DNA of 64,000 bases, from assembly GCF_001654915.1 (NCBI RefSeq), contig NZ_LXEQ01000065.1; one strand, 5' to 3'. This DNA comes from Buttiauxella ferragutiae (GTDB taxonomy: Bacteria > Pseudomonadota > Gammaproteobacteria > Enterobacterales > Enterobacteriaceae). Within the stretch, counting starts at the first letter, position 1. Every line of letters begins with the position of its first letter. Positions 1-8,007 of this stretch are shown in pieces. The notes beneath the pieces are model-generated. The model had not been told where the DNA came from, made no database searches, and saw only the letters and a program-made list of their open reading frames with translations. The position numbers were made by a program, and so were the translations under genes.

Positions 1-5
1 GCCAT
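1..5 (-). CDS. yaiA: Start of a gene leaving the window (probably yaiA)
   Basis: On the minus strand, an AAGGA ribosome-binding site (about positions 12-16) precedes an ATG at 5-3, 44 bases after the aroL stop codon. Only the start codon and two bases lie inside the window. In enterobacteria the small protein YaiA is encoded directly downstream of aroL in the same transcript, so yaiA is the likely identity. That is inference from gene order; no protein sequence is visible. Confidence 0.4.
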
Positions 6-49
6 CGCTCTTCCTTTGGAGATGAATGAGCGTTAAGTATAGACAAAAA

Positions 50-574
50 TCAGCTGGCTCGAGCCGTATGCAGTACCGCCAACACCGCTTCAACAATTTC
101 CGCAGGCGGACGAGTGGCATCAACGACATGGTGTGCAGCCTGGTTGTAAAGCGCTTCTCGCGCGGCGAGAACCTCAACGATTTCATCCGTAATAGGTCTG
201 CCAGTGAGCGTTGGACGCTGTCCTTCTTCCGGGAAAGCTTCTAAACGTGATGCCAGGATTTGCGCAGGAGCTCGCAAATAAATGACGACACCATGCTCAC
301 GCATAAACTGACGGTTACTTTCGGCCAGAACCATGCCGCCGCCGGTGGCAATAACCGTACCGGGAGCAGTAACACTTTGCAGCGCACCTGATTCACGACG
401 ACGAAAACCTTCCCAGCCCTCTTTTGCCACAATATCGGCAACGCTCATTTTGGTGTTGTCTAAAAGGTAATGGTCGGTATCGACAAAGTTACAGCCCAAT
501 GCCTGCGCTAATGCAACACCGACGGTTGTTTTGCCACAACCTCGTGCGCCGACTAAATAAATGGGTTGAGTCAT
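50..574 (-). CDS. aroL: Shikimate kinase II
   Basis: Phosphorylates shikimate to shikimate 3-phosphate with ATP in the cytoplasmic pathway to chorismate and aromatic amino acids. The 174-residue product has the usual AroL length. A Walker A loop (GARGCGKTT, residues 9-17), the DTD substrate/metal segment at 32-34, the FRRRE shikimate-contact segment near 57-61 and the GGG at 78-80 are all intact. The ATG at 574 follows the pattern of E. coli AroL (MTQPIYLVG). The gene lies downstream of yaiI on the same strand and is probably cotranscribed with the gene entering at position 5. In E. coli aroL is repressed by TyrR and TrpR; a matching promoter candidate lies at about 795-823. Confidence 0.96.
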   Translation of the reverse strand: MTQPIYLVGARGCGKTTVGVALAQALGCNFVDTDHYLLDNTKMSVADIVAKEGWEGFRRRESGALQSVTAPGTVIATGGGMVLAESNRQFMREHGVVIYLRAPAQILASRLEAFPEEGQRPTLTGRPITDEIVEVLAAREALYNQAAHHVVDATRPPAEIVEAVLAVLHTARAS

Positions 575-656
575 CAGTGGCTAATCCTCAGCAGTACGCC
601 AGAGTTGGTAAAAATCTGAGTAGGTAAAAATCCAGAGACTGATGACAAACTTCTTC

Positions 657-733
657 GTAGGTCGGATAAGCGCAGCGTCATCCGACACAACTGGCGTAAA
701 TGGTGGATGACGCTAACGCTTAGCCACCCTACA
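657..733. repeat. REP/BIME-like palindromic repeat, copy 1
   Basis: A 77-base imperfect palindrome begins GTAGGTCGGATAAGCG and ends CTTAGCCACCCTAC. It contains a pair of GTCATCC/GGATGAC arms. A closely similar element occurs at 46391-46467. This is the form of enterobacterial REP (PU) elements. It lies in the aroL leader region, between the proposed promoter and the aroL start codon. Confidence 0.8.
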
Positions 734-794
734 AAACACATTTATCACCCTTTGTCAGCAATCTGAATCTATAACGTTTTTCGTTACGCGAATC

Positions 795-823
795 ATCATA
801 TCAGCAAGCTAGTACGCGGAATA
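795..823 (-). promoter_or_regulatory. Candidate aroL promoter with TrpR-like half operator
   Basis: On the minus strand a TATGAT -10 hexamer (800-795) is preceded by GTACTAG (815-809), a TrpR operator half-site. From memory, the arrangement resembles the E. coli aroL promoter, where TrpR and TyrR act. I cannot identify convincing TyrR boxes. Transcription from here would give a leader of about 215 bases that includes the REP element at 657-733. Confidence 0.35.
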
Positions 824-837
824 GAATTACATCGGTT

Positions 838-1299
838 TTAGGCGCTTTTTGAACGGCTGGCAACCAGCAGCCACTTTTCCAGTTCGTTGGCAAACAGCTG
901 GCGGTCACGCTGGTTGAGGCTGTCTGGCCCGCCAGTTTGTACACCACTGGATCGTAAAGTATCCATAAAATCGCGCATCGTCAGGCGTTCCCGGATAGTC
1001 GCTGGCGTGTACAGCTCTCCACGAGGGTTCAGTGCAATCGCACCTTTTTCCAGCACGTCAGCGGCCAGAGGAATATCTGCGGTGACGACTAAGTCGCCCT
1101 TTTCGCAGCGGCGCACAATTTCGTTATCAGCAACATCAAACCCGCTTGCCACTTGCAGGCTGCGGATATAACGCGATGGTGGAACTTTTAGCCCCTGGTT
1201 GGCAACCAGAGTTACCATCATTTGTGCGCGTTCCGCTGCACGAAACAGTACTTCTTTAATCACTTTTGGACACGCATCAGCATCCACCCAGATTTGCAT
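838..1299 (-). CDS. yaiI: UPF0178 family protein YaiI
   Basis: A 153-residue cytoplasmic protein of the YaiI/YqxD family (UPF0178). The MQIWVDADACP N-terminus and the later VTADIPLAADV and NPRGELYT segments are family hallmarks. The acidic residues of DADACP and TADIP suggest a PIN-like metal-binding fold, but no function is established. It lies upstream of aroL on the same strand and divergent from proC; the 147-base gap to proC must hold both promoters. Length and order agree with E. coli. Confidence 0.92.
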   Translation of the reverse strand: MQIWVDADACPKVIKEVLFRAAERAQMMVTLVANQGLKVPPSRYIRSLQVASGFDVADNEIVRRCEKGDLVVTADIPLAADVLEKGAIALNPRGELYTPATIRERLTMRDFMDTLRSSGVQTGGPDSLNQRDRQLFANELEKWLLVASRSKSA

Positions 1300-1446
1300 G
1301 ACGATTCCTGTGGGTCGGGGTTTATGGTGGCGATCTTGCCGTGCTTTTGCAGAATCGCAAACTTTATCTTTGCTTACGGTTAGCCGAAGCGGCGGAAATC
1401 ACGTTAAGCTATGCTCATCGTACAACTCAGAAGATGGAGTGAGACT

Positions 1447-2256
1447 ATGGATAAGAAGATTGGTTTTATTGGTTGCGGCAACATGGGGAAAGCCATCCTT
1501 GGTGGTCTGATAGCCAGTGGACAGGTGCTTCCTGGTAATATCTGGGTCTACACACCTTCGCCCGATAAAGTGCAAGAGTTGCACGATCAATATGGTATTA
1601 ATGCGGCAGAAAGTGCGCAAGAAGTGGCACAAATTGCAGATATTGTTTTCGGTGCCGTGAAACCAAATGTCATGCTAAAAGTGCTGAGTGAAGTCAATTC
1701 CAGCCTGAATAAAGACTCGGTGGTGATTTCCATTGCTGCGGGCGTAACGCTGGATTCTCTGGCTAAAGCACTGGGCCACGATCGCAAAATTATTCGCGCC
1801 ATGCCCAATACCCCAGCGTTAGTGAATGCGGGTATGACGTCCATCACGCCAAACGCGCTGGCTACTCCCGAAGATATTGCCGATGCGGTTAACATTTTCC
1901 GCAGCTTCGGGCTTGCCGAAGTGGTGTCTGAAACCATGATCCATCCGGTTGTGGGGGTTAGCGGCTCTGCACCAGCGTATGTGTTTATGTTTATCGAAGC
2001 CATGGCTGATGCCGCTGTGTTAGGGGGGATGCCGCGCAAACAGGCCTATCAATTTGCTGCGCAGGCCGTCATGGGCTCAGCCAAAATGGTACTGGAAACG
2101 GGTAAACATCCTGGTGAGTTAAAGGATATGGTGTGCTCGCCAGGCGGCACCACTATTGAAGCCGTGAAGGTTCTGGAAGAAAAAGGGTTCAGAGCTGCAG
2201 TGATGGAAGCCATGGTGAAATGTATGGCGAAATCAGAACACTTGGGCAAATCATAA
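1447..2256 (+). CDS. proC: Pyrroline-5-carboxylate reductase
   Basis: Catalyses the last step of proline synthesis, reducing 1-pyrroline-5-carboxylate with NAD(P)H in the cytoplasm. The 269-residue protein has the N-terminal dinucleotide fold (GFIGCGNMG, residues 6-14), the RAMPNTPALV loop and the conserved C-terminal SPGGTTIEAV signature. An in-frame ATG exists upstream at 1411, but the ATG at 1447 with GGAG a few bases upstream gives the standard N-terminus. The gene is monocistronic and followed by a hairpin (2264-2292) before the convergent dgcC. The other proline genes, proB and proA, are also in this window at 21.5-23.9 kb. Confidence 0.97.
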   Translation: MDKKIGFIGCGNMGKAILGGLIASGQVLPGNIWVYTPSPDKVQELHDQYGINAAESAQEVAQIADIVFGAVKPNVMLKVLSEVNSSLNKDSVVISIAAGVTLDSLAKALGHDRKIIRAMPNTPALVNAGMTSITPNALATPEDIADAVNIFRSFGLAEVVSETMIHPVVGVSGSAPAYVFMFIEAMADAAVLGGMPRKQAYQFAAQAVMGSAKMVLETGKHPGELKDMVCSPGGTTIEAVKVLEEKGFRAAVMEAMVKCMAKSEHLGKS

Positions 2257-2263
2257 TTTTGTT

Positions 2264-2292
2264 ACCCTCTCCTGTTTCCGGGAGGGGGTTTT
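2264..2292 (+). terminator. proC terminator
   Basis: A C-rich arm (CCCTCTCC) and a G-rich arm (GGGAGGGGG) form a hairpin followed by TTTT. It lies eight bases after the proC stop and next to the end of the convergent dgcC. Confidence 0.6.
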
Positions 2293-3403
2293 AAGCTGCA
2301 ATATCGGCCACTTCAGTACGGCTGCGCCCCAGGTTTTTAGCTTTATACAACGCAACATCTGCCGCTTTTAACCATTCGCGATAGCTCACCATGCTGTGAT
2401 CAAACTCCGCCACACCGACACTGATACGCAGTGAGATATGCGGTGCATGCGGTAAACGAAACTCATCAAGATAGTCACGTACACGAGCCATGGCCTGTAT
2501 CGCGCTATCTTGCGCCGTGCCTGACATAATCACGCCAAATTCGTCACCGCCGAAGCGTCCGACAACATCTGTAATGCGCAAAGTGAGCTGCAAATGCTCT
2601 GTAATGGCCAGAATCGCCTCATCACCTACATCATGGCCGCATGAATCATTAATTGATTTAAAGTGGTCAATATCAATCAAAATCAAGGTGGCACTGCGAT
2701 GATAGCGCTGGCAGTTGTCATATTCACCGTGCAGCAGATGTTCCCAGTGACGACGGTTATATACGCCGGTCATGCCATCACGAGTGCTCATGTGCATTAA
2801 GCGCCGTTTATGCTCGGAAAGTTTTAGCGCGGTTCGGTAACTGACCAGTCCAAAGTAAGTCGGGTAAATCAACAAAAACGGCAAGCAAATCCAGACCTGA
2901 GATGGCATGGTTTCTAGATTAAGGGGTATTAGGAACATACCTAGCGTCAACAGGCAACTCAGCACTATAAAGCCCAAGCCGTTGAAGAACAGTTTCAATC
3001 CACCGCAACCGACATTGTTCATGCATATCATCGCGAGGATTAATGCTGATGGGAGTGCATTCATTCCCATCACCCCAATCCATACGCCGCCCATTAACGA
3101 ATCAATCATTAAATTACGGGTTTCTGCCCGGGCTGGGTCAGGTGCGCGATCGGCCATTTGCCATGCTAAGTGCGGCCAGATATAGCCATAGGCGATAAGT
3201 AACAACCACCACCACCCCGATACTGGCTGCATCACCAATACCGAGGCGACACAGAAAAAACCGGTCCCTAACCCAATAGTTCTCGGTATGTAAAGGCGGC
3301 GGGCAAACCGCCTTCCCGAACGATGTCGATCCTCATCGAGGTATGTTGAACCGTCCATAAGCCCCCCAGGAATCCATCTACCAGAATTGTGATCATTAAT
3401 CAT
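2291..3403 (-). CDS. dgcC: Diguanylate cyclase DgcC (AdrA)
   Basis: Inner-membrane enzyme making cyclic di-GMP from two GTP. In relatives it acts downstream of CsgD to activate cellulose synthesis. The 370-residue product has an N-terminal MASE2-type membrane sensor (about residues 35-200, several hydrophobic helices) and a C-terminal GGDEF domain. The active-site GGDEF is intact, and an RxxD inhibitory site (RITD) sits five residues before it, so product feedback is expected. The gene is next to proC, as in E. coli. The first 20-30 residues differ from E. coli DgcC, and a later start cannot be excluded. No csg or bcs genes lie in the window. Confidence 0.94.
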   Translation of the reverse strand: MINDHNSGRWIPGGLMDGSTYLDEDRHRSGRRFARRLYIPRTIGLGTGFFCVASVLVMQPVSGWWWLLLIAYGYIWPHLAWQMADRAPDPARAETRNLMIDSLMGGVWIGVMGMNALPSALILAMICMNNVGCGGLKLFFNGLGFIVLSCLLTLGMFLIPLNLETMPSQVWICLPFLLIYPTYFGLVSYRTALKLSEHKRRLMHMSTRDGMTGVYNRRHWEHLLHGEYDNCQRYHRSATLILIDIDHFKSINDSCGHDVGDEAILAITEHLQLTLRITDVVGRFGGDEFGVIMSGTAQDSAIQAMARVRDYLDEFRLPHAPHISLRISVGVAEFDHSMVSYREWLKAADVALYKAKNLGRSRTEVADIAA

Positions 3404-3508
3404 GATATTTAGGAATATTCTGAAACATTTGCCGTAATTATAGAAAGCATGCTTTGGGGGAAAGTATGATTTTTAGGGTGAGCCAGCGGAGCGTCTCACC
3501 CATTTAGC

Positions 3509-3826
3509 TTATTTAGGCTGTTTTTTCAGGCAATTATCCATGAAGGTTTTTCGCACATCACCGGATAAGGTTTGTCGCCCCGCTTGCGCATTACACTCTT
3601 TCATCTTCTGTTGTTGCGGGGTCAGGCTTTTATCTGCGGGGGGCGACTCGCTATTTTTTAAGCAGTTGCTCATGTAGGTTTTGCGTTCATCCCCTTTTAA
3701 TATTTGTGCGGTGGCTTTTTGATTACACGTCGTCATACGCTGTTGCTGCGGCGTCAGCGCTTTGTCTGCCGCCCCCGCAGAGCCAACAATACCTGCCAAT
3801 AAAGCGAACATTAATACCGTTTTCAT
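3509..3826 (-). CDS. psiF: PsiF family periplasmic protein
   Basis: A 105-residue exported protein with a signal peptide of about 19 residues (MKTVLMFALLAGIVGSAGA). It has two tandem copies of a roughly 40-residue PsiF repeat, each starting LTPQQQ-M and containing paired cysteines (TTCNQKA/SNCLK; KECNAQA/DNCLK). The name comes from phosphate-starvation induction in E. coli, where the gene follows phoA. Here phoA is absent: the next upstream gene is iraP. Function is unknown. The repeat structure is directly visible; phosphate control is not evident in the upstream bases. Confidence 0.93.
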   Translation of the reverse strand: MKTVLMFALLAGIVGSAGAADKALTPQQQRMTTCNQKATAQILKGDERKTYMSNCLKNSESPPADKSLTPQQQKMKECNAQAGRQTLSGDVRKTFMDNCLKKQPK

Positions 3827-4044
3827 AGCACCACCCTTTTTAATGTGATGCTTTAATTTTGGTCTGTAGAGTGCGAAAAGGCGAACTGCCGGACGCAGGT
3901 ATTCTGCCGCTTCGTCCGTTATCGAAACTCAGCTGTGAGGAATAATGGAGAAATAAAAACGATGAGTACAACTTAATTACCCTTATTAACTATTAAGGGT
4001 ATTAATAATAAAAAACCAGACAGAAAAAAGAGTAATACCGAAAT

Positions 4045-4305
4045 TCAAACTGATGGGCGATTCAGAAGTCGGATTAAATATTTCTTCAATAGATCAGTGT
4101 CATAAGATGTGACTGTATCACTGGGTTTGACATTGGCTAAAGAGTCTTCAATGCTAGATGTTATTGCCTGCTGATCCTGGTGCCCCATGCGGTGGAGAAT
4201 GGCAGTAACGACTATTTCAAGGGCTTCTATCTGTGCAACAAACTCTTTTGACTCTTCTTCTTTTTCGGCGAGTCTGGTCAGTAACTCAGAAATGAGGTTT
4301 CTCAT
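4045..4305 (-). CDS. iraP: Anti-adaptor IraP (RpoS stabiliser)
   Basis: In E. coli and Salmonella IraP binds the adaptor RssB and stops it delivering RpoS to ClpXP. The protein resembles E. coli IraP along its length: an MRNLISELL start, a coiled-coil-like KEEESKEFVAQIEALEIVVTA segment, and a C-terminus with paired acidic residues and KKYLIRLL. Start at 4305 gives 86 residues, the same as E. coli; the adjacent ATG at 4308 would add one. GGGAT lies eight bases upstream of the chosen ATG. It lies between psiF and a transporter gene, both on the same strand, and no phoA separates it from psiF. Confidence 0.9.
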   Translation of the reverse strand: MRNLISELLTRLAEKEEESKEFVAQIEALEIVVTAILHRMGHQDQQAITSSIEDSLANVKPSDTVTSYDTDLLKKYLIRLLNRPSV

Positions 4306-4559
4306 CATAATTATCCCAAAGGATTTGAAACCTGACGTTATCATTCTGTTTTCATGTTGCCTAGAGGGAGTAGCGACTATTTTTATATGGATTAACAAAT
4401 TTGTGTTGGAGCGCAAAAACATCTTATAGATGACAACTTAAAAATATCACCATGCAGTTATTTCAGATCTAAAATTAACAACATAGTTTGTGGTTGATGT
4501 AATTTTGGTTGGTTTTTGTCCCTTTTAAAAGGGGTAATACCTTGCAGAAACTTTAAAGA

Positions 4560-5789
4560 TTAAGGCAGCATCTGATTTCGCATGGCATCTTGCTGCCTTT
4601 TACGCCTTAACATCACGGCCAACTGCCATACATTAAGTAACACCACCAACGCCGTAGCAATAAATACCCAGCGATACCCCGCCATGGCAGATACACCCGC
4701 ACCAATTAAGGGGCCAATCACATTCCCCAGATACATAAACGACTGGTTATATCCAAAAATCCGCCCGGTCACCTGGTCACTGCAATACTTCACTAACAAC
4801 GTTTGAACCGCTGGTAGCATCGCGCCATCGGCAAAGCCCAGTAAAAAACGTAATACGGCTAATTGCATAGGCGAGGTCACCCATGACATAGCAAAAAATA
4901 ATAGGACTGAAATAATCAACGTTGCCATTAATACACGGGCAGTGCCAATTCTGTCACCCAACTTACCTAATCGTGGGGCCGAAATAAGAGCCGAGATACC
5001 GGGAACCGCCGCAATAAAACCACTGATAAAAGCGATATTGTTACTTTCAGGAGAAAGCTGTTTGATAAACAGAGTGAGTATTGGTCCCACCGAACCATTA
5101 CAAAGCTGAATGACCATGGTGGTGACAAACAAACTCATCATTAATTTAGGATAAGGAAGTGAAGCAAACACGGCTTTGCCTGACAAACGGTCGGATTTAC
5201 TTATTACAGGTCGTGCACCTTCTTTAATCAGGAATAATGTCACTAAAAAACTGACCATTAACAACGCCGCGGTGACATAAAAGACCATTCTTAAACCAAG
5301 GGTATCGGCCATATATCCACCCAATAATGGGCCAACAATAACCCCACTAATTTGCGCGGTTGAAAGAGTACTTAATGCCCAGCCGCTACGTTCCCGAGGG
5401 ACTTGAGAGGCCACTAACGCCATCGCATTGGGGATATAGCCAGAGGTGAGCCCCATGATGGCTCGTAGAATAAAAAGTTGCCAGACGTTGGTGGCAAACG
5501 CCTGTAATAAAATGGCGACAGCCATCCCCAGTGATGCCCGCAGCAGCATTAATTTCCGCCCCTTGCGATCGGCAAGACTACCCCACATTGGCGATACAAT
5601 AGCGGAAACCAGAAACGTCACGCTGAAGGTCAGCCCTGACCACATAGACAATGCTTGATGGGACGTTACGCCGAGTTGTTCAACATACAGCGGCAAAAAC
5701 GGCAGAATTTGGCTAATGGCTAATCCGGTAAAAAAACACCCGAACCATACCGAGATAATATTGACCTTCCAGGATTCCATACCGTGCAC
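4560..5789 (-). CDS. MdtG-like MFS drug efflux transporter
   Basis: A 409-residue major facilitator with about 12 hydrophobic helices. It is clearly of the MdtG (YceE) type: LPFLPLYVEQLGV, the GSLADRKGRKLMLL motif A after helix 2, LSAPRLGKLGDRIG-like text in the central loop, and LGFADGAMLPAVQTLLV in the second half. MdtG proteins are proton-driven drug exporters of the inner membrane. E. coli mdtG lies elsewhere on the chromosome, so this is probably a paralogue or relocated copy. It is divergent from ddlA with about 240 bases between. Substrate unknown. The start could be the ATG at 5789 or the one three codons later. Confidence 0.85.
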   Translation of the reverse strand: MHGMESWKVNIISVWFGCFFTGLAISQILPFLPLYVEQLGVTSHQALSMWSGLTFSVTFLVSAIVSPMWGSLADRKGRKLMLLRASLGMAVAILLQAFATNVWQLFILRAIMGLTSGYIPNAMALVASQVPRERSGWALSTLSTAQISGVIVGPLLGGYMADTLGLRMVFYVTAALLMVSFLVTLFLIKEGARPVISKSDRLSGKAVFASLPYPKLMMSLFVTTMVIQLCNGSVGPILTLFIKQLSPESNNIAFISGFIAAVPGISALISAPRLGKLGDRIGTARVLMATLIISVLLFFAMSWVTSPMQLAVLRFLLGFADGAMLPAVQTLLVKYCSDQVTGRIFGYNQSFMYLGNVIGPLIGAGVSAMAGYRWVFIATALVVLLNVWQLAVMLRRKRQQDAMRNQMLP

Positions 5790-6027
5790 ATTTTATAAGT
5801 GAGATAAAAAAGAATAGCGAAGAATGTGAACTTTATCATACAAATTGATTTTATCGAGCCGAGTTGTTGCCCGGTATTTTCACTGCCAAGCCCTAATAAC
5901 ATGCAATATTGATTACGTAATAATCATTATAGAAATTGCGTTGTTTTAAGCTGCAGGAAGCACATGAATCCTCGCAATGAGCGTGGTATGTTGTCCGCCT
6001 TTGCACAGTTTAAGGATGGGTTTAGGC

Positions 6028-7128
6028 ATGGCAAAACTGCGGGTGGGTATCGTGTTTGGTGGCAAGTCAGCAGAACACGAAGTGTCGCTGCAGTCAGCGA
6101 AAAATATTGTCGACGCCATTGATAAATCAAAGTTTGAAGTGGTGTTGCTGGGAATTGATAAACAAGGCCAGTGGCATGTCAATGATGCGTCGAACTATCT
6201 GTTAAACGCAGAAAATCCGGCATTGATCGTCCTGAATCGCTCCGGAACAAATGTCGCCGTGGTGCCTGGTCAAACCCAGAACCAACTGATTGAATCCTCC
6301 TCTGCGCAGTTTTTAGCCCCGGTGGATGTGATTTTCCCAATCGTTCATGGAACGCTGGGCGAAGATGGCTCCCTGCAAGGGATGCTACGCATGGCTAACT
6401 TACCGTTTGTCGGTTCTGGTGTGTTGGGTTCCGCCGTAAGCATGGATAAAGACGTGACGAAACGTCTGCTGCGAGATGCCGGGCTGAACATCGCTCCGTT
6501 TATCACACTGACCCGAGCGAACCGTAACAAAACTAGCTTTGCCGAAATCCAGGCCAAACTCGGCCTGCCGCTGTTTATTAAACCTGCTAATCAGGGTTCA
6601 TCCGTCGGTGTCAGTAAAGTCAACTCCGCTGAGCAGTACGAAACGGCAGTGGCATTAGCTTTCGAATTTGATAGTAAAGTCGTGGTGGAAACGGGTATTA
6701 AAGGCCGCGAGATTGAATGTGCGGTGTTGGGTAACGATGAACCACGAGCCAGCACTTGCGGTGAAGTGGTTGTTAACAGCGATTTCTACTCTTACGACAC
6801 CAAATATATCGATGATAAAGGCGCGCAAGTTGTAGTACCTGCGGCGATCGAGGCTGATATCAACGATAAAATCCGTGAAATTGCGGTACGTGCTTATCAG
6901 ACGCTGGAATGCAGTGGGATGGCGCGGGTGGATGTGTTCCTGACCGCTGATAATGAAGTTATTATCAATGAGATCAACACGCTGCCTGGCTTTACCAACA
7001 TCAGCATGTATCCAAAACTCTGGCAAGCAAGCGGCTTAGATTACCAAACGTTGATTACGCGTTTGATTGAGTTGGCTCTTGAGCGCCACCAGCAAGATAG
7101 CGCTTTGAAAAGTTCGATTACAGCTTAA
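6028..7128 (+). CDS. ddlA: D-alanine--D-alanine ligase A
   Basis: Joins two D-alanines with ATP for peptidoglycan precursors, in the cytoplasm. Residues follow E. coli DdlA closely: RVGIVFGGKSAEHEVSLQSA at the N-terminus, the PANQGSSVGVSKV ATP-grasp segment, VARVDVF-type and INEINTLPGFTNISMYP metal/substrate segments at the C-terminus. The start is set at the ATG at 6028, giving 366 residues against 364 in E. coli. An ATG four codons earlier (6016) is also possible, since the AAGG at 6012-6015 directly abuts it. A housekeeping gene followed by convergent yaiZ. Confidence 0.96.
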   Translation: MAKLRVGIVFGGKSAEHEVSLQSAKNIVDAIDKSKFEVVLLGIDKQGQWHVNDASNYLLNAENPALIVLNRSGTNVAVVPGQTQNQLIESSSAQFLAPVDVIFPIVHGTLGEDGSLQGMLRMANLPFVGSGVLGSAVSMDKDVTKRLLRDAGLNIAPFITLTRANRNKTSFAEIQAKLGLPLFIKPANQGSSVGVSKVNSAEQYETAVALAFEFDSKVVVETGIKGREIECAVLGNDEPRASTCGEVVVNSDFYSYDTKYIDDKGAQVVVPAAIEADINDKIREIAVRAYQTLECSGMARVDVFLTADNEVIINEINTLPGFTNISMYPKLWQASGLDYQTLITRLIELALERHQQDSALKSSITA

Positions 7129-7131
7129 GCT

Positions 7132-7362
7132 CTACTCTTTCGCTGCCGCCGGTTCTTCTGGTTCTGGACGGCGGCGAATGATTAACCCAGCCAACCAGAA
7201 GCAAATTACCCACGTCACCAACCCGACTGCATAGTTCTGCCAGCCTTCGGTTTTAAATCCCAGCAAGCCAATCACACCATTCAAAATAAAGATCATGCCA
7301 ATCGCTACGGCGTAATAGTGCCAGTCACGGCGCATTTTTAAAGACAATGTTTTCGCAGACAT
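7132..7362 (-). CDS. yaiZ: YaiZ family small inner-membrane protein (DUF2754)
   Basis: A 76-residue protein with two predicted membrane helices (about residues 17-35 and 44-63) and a charged, Pro/Glu-rich tail. It keeps the RRDWHYYAVAIG and GWQNYAVGLVTW segments typical of YaiZ. Function unknown. It ends three bases from the ddlA stop, in convergent orientation, as in E. coli. The upstream bases (7363-7635) are the shared control region with yaiY. Confidence 0.9.
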   Translation of the reverse strand: MSAKTLSLKMRRDWHYYAVAIGMIFILNGVIGLLGFKTEGWQNYAVGLVTWVICFWLAGLIIRRRPEPEEPAAAKE

Positions 7363-7635
7363 GGTGCAACCCGTCAGGACAAAAAAGAGGACTTATTGTG
7401 GCATAGCCTGCGGCGATAAACCGCACGTTGATGCGGGCTAAACAGCATAATGTTACGAAAATTTCACCTAAGTTACGAATATGTGATCTCAGACATATAA
7501 TCGCAAACCAGGACTATTCCGCCCCCTAAATTACCAACAATCTGATATTGACAAACAATATGACCTGCCAAACTCAGCGCAATTGATTTATCGGGCCAAT
7601 GCCTGAATCGTTTTACTGTTGCATGGGAGGTCGTG

Positions 7636-7959
7636 ATGACTGATATAAGTTTGTCGAAACAGGTTGTTCCGGTAGGCCTTGTTTCAACAACGAAAACAGA
7701 GAGATCTACCCGGAGTAATCTGGCTTATGCCGCATTCATTTTGTTCTGCTTCTGGGTGGGGGCGCAAATCCTGAGTTTGATGGTTCACGCCCCTGGCGTA
7801 CTTGAACATCTCGCCCAGGGTAATGATGCCTCGCGCCCGCGCATTGAAATGGGTTTTGCAGTTAGCACTGTTTTTGGTCTGGTCCCCTTTCTTGCAGGCT
7901 GTGCATTAGTCGGAGTCATTTGCCTGGCGCTGAAATTCCATCAACGCCATTATTTTTAA
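7636..7959 (+). CDS. yaiY: YaiY family inner-membrane protein (DUF2755)
   Basis: A 107-residue protein with two strong hydrophobic stretches (about residues 30-52 and 77-100) and the FCFWVGAQ and MVHAPGV segments of the YaiY family. Function unknown. The ATG at 7636 has GGGAGG ending five bases upstream; a GTG directly before it at 7633 is possible but less well spaced. It is divergent from yaiZ and convergent with yaiW, the E. coli order. Confidence 0.9.
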   Translation: MTDISLSKQVVPVGLVSTTKTERSTRSNLAYAAFILFCFWVGAQILSLMVHAPGVLEHLAQGNDASRPRIEMGFAVSTVFGLVPFLAGCALVGVICLALKFHQRHYF

Positions 7960-7968
7960 ACCTGTTTT

Positions 7969-7994
7969 GGCGGATAACATTTCGTTTATCCGCC
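7969..7994. terminator. Hairpin between convergent yaiY and yaiW
   Basis: GGCGGATAA (7969-7977) pairs perfectly with TTATCCGCC (7986-7994) across an eight-base loop. It lies between two convergent genes, so it probably ends both transcripts. There is no long T-run. Confidence 0.55.
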
Positions 7995-8007
7995 TGCGAA
8001 TTCCGAC

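Noticed and set aside
657..733. CRISPR-like repeat
   Set aside because: A single palindrome here and one copy 45 kb away, with no spacer-repeat array. It is a REP-type element.
3509..3826. Duplication inside psiF as an assembly artefact
   Set aside because: Two PsiF repeats per protein are normal for the family and the copies are well diverged.
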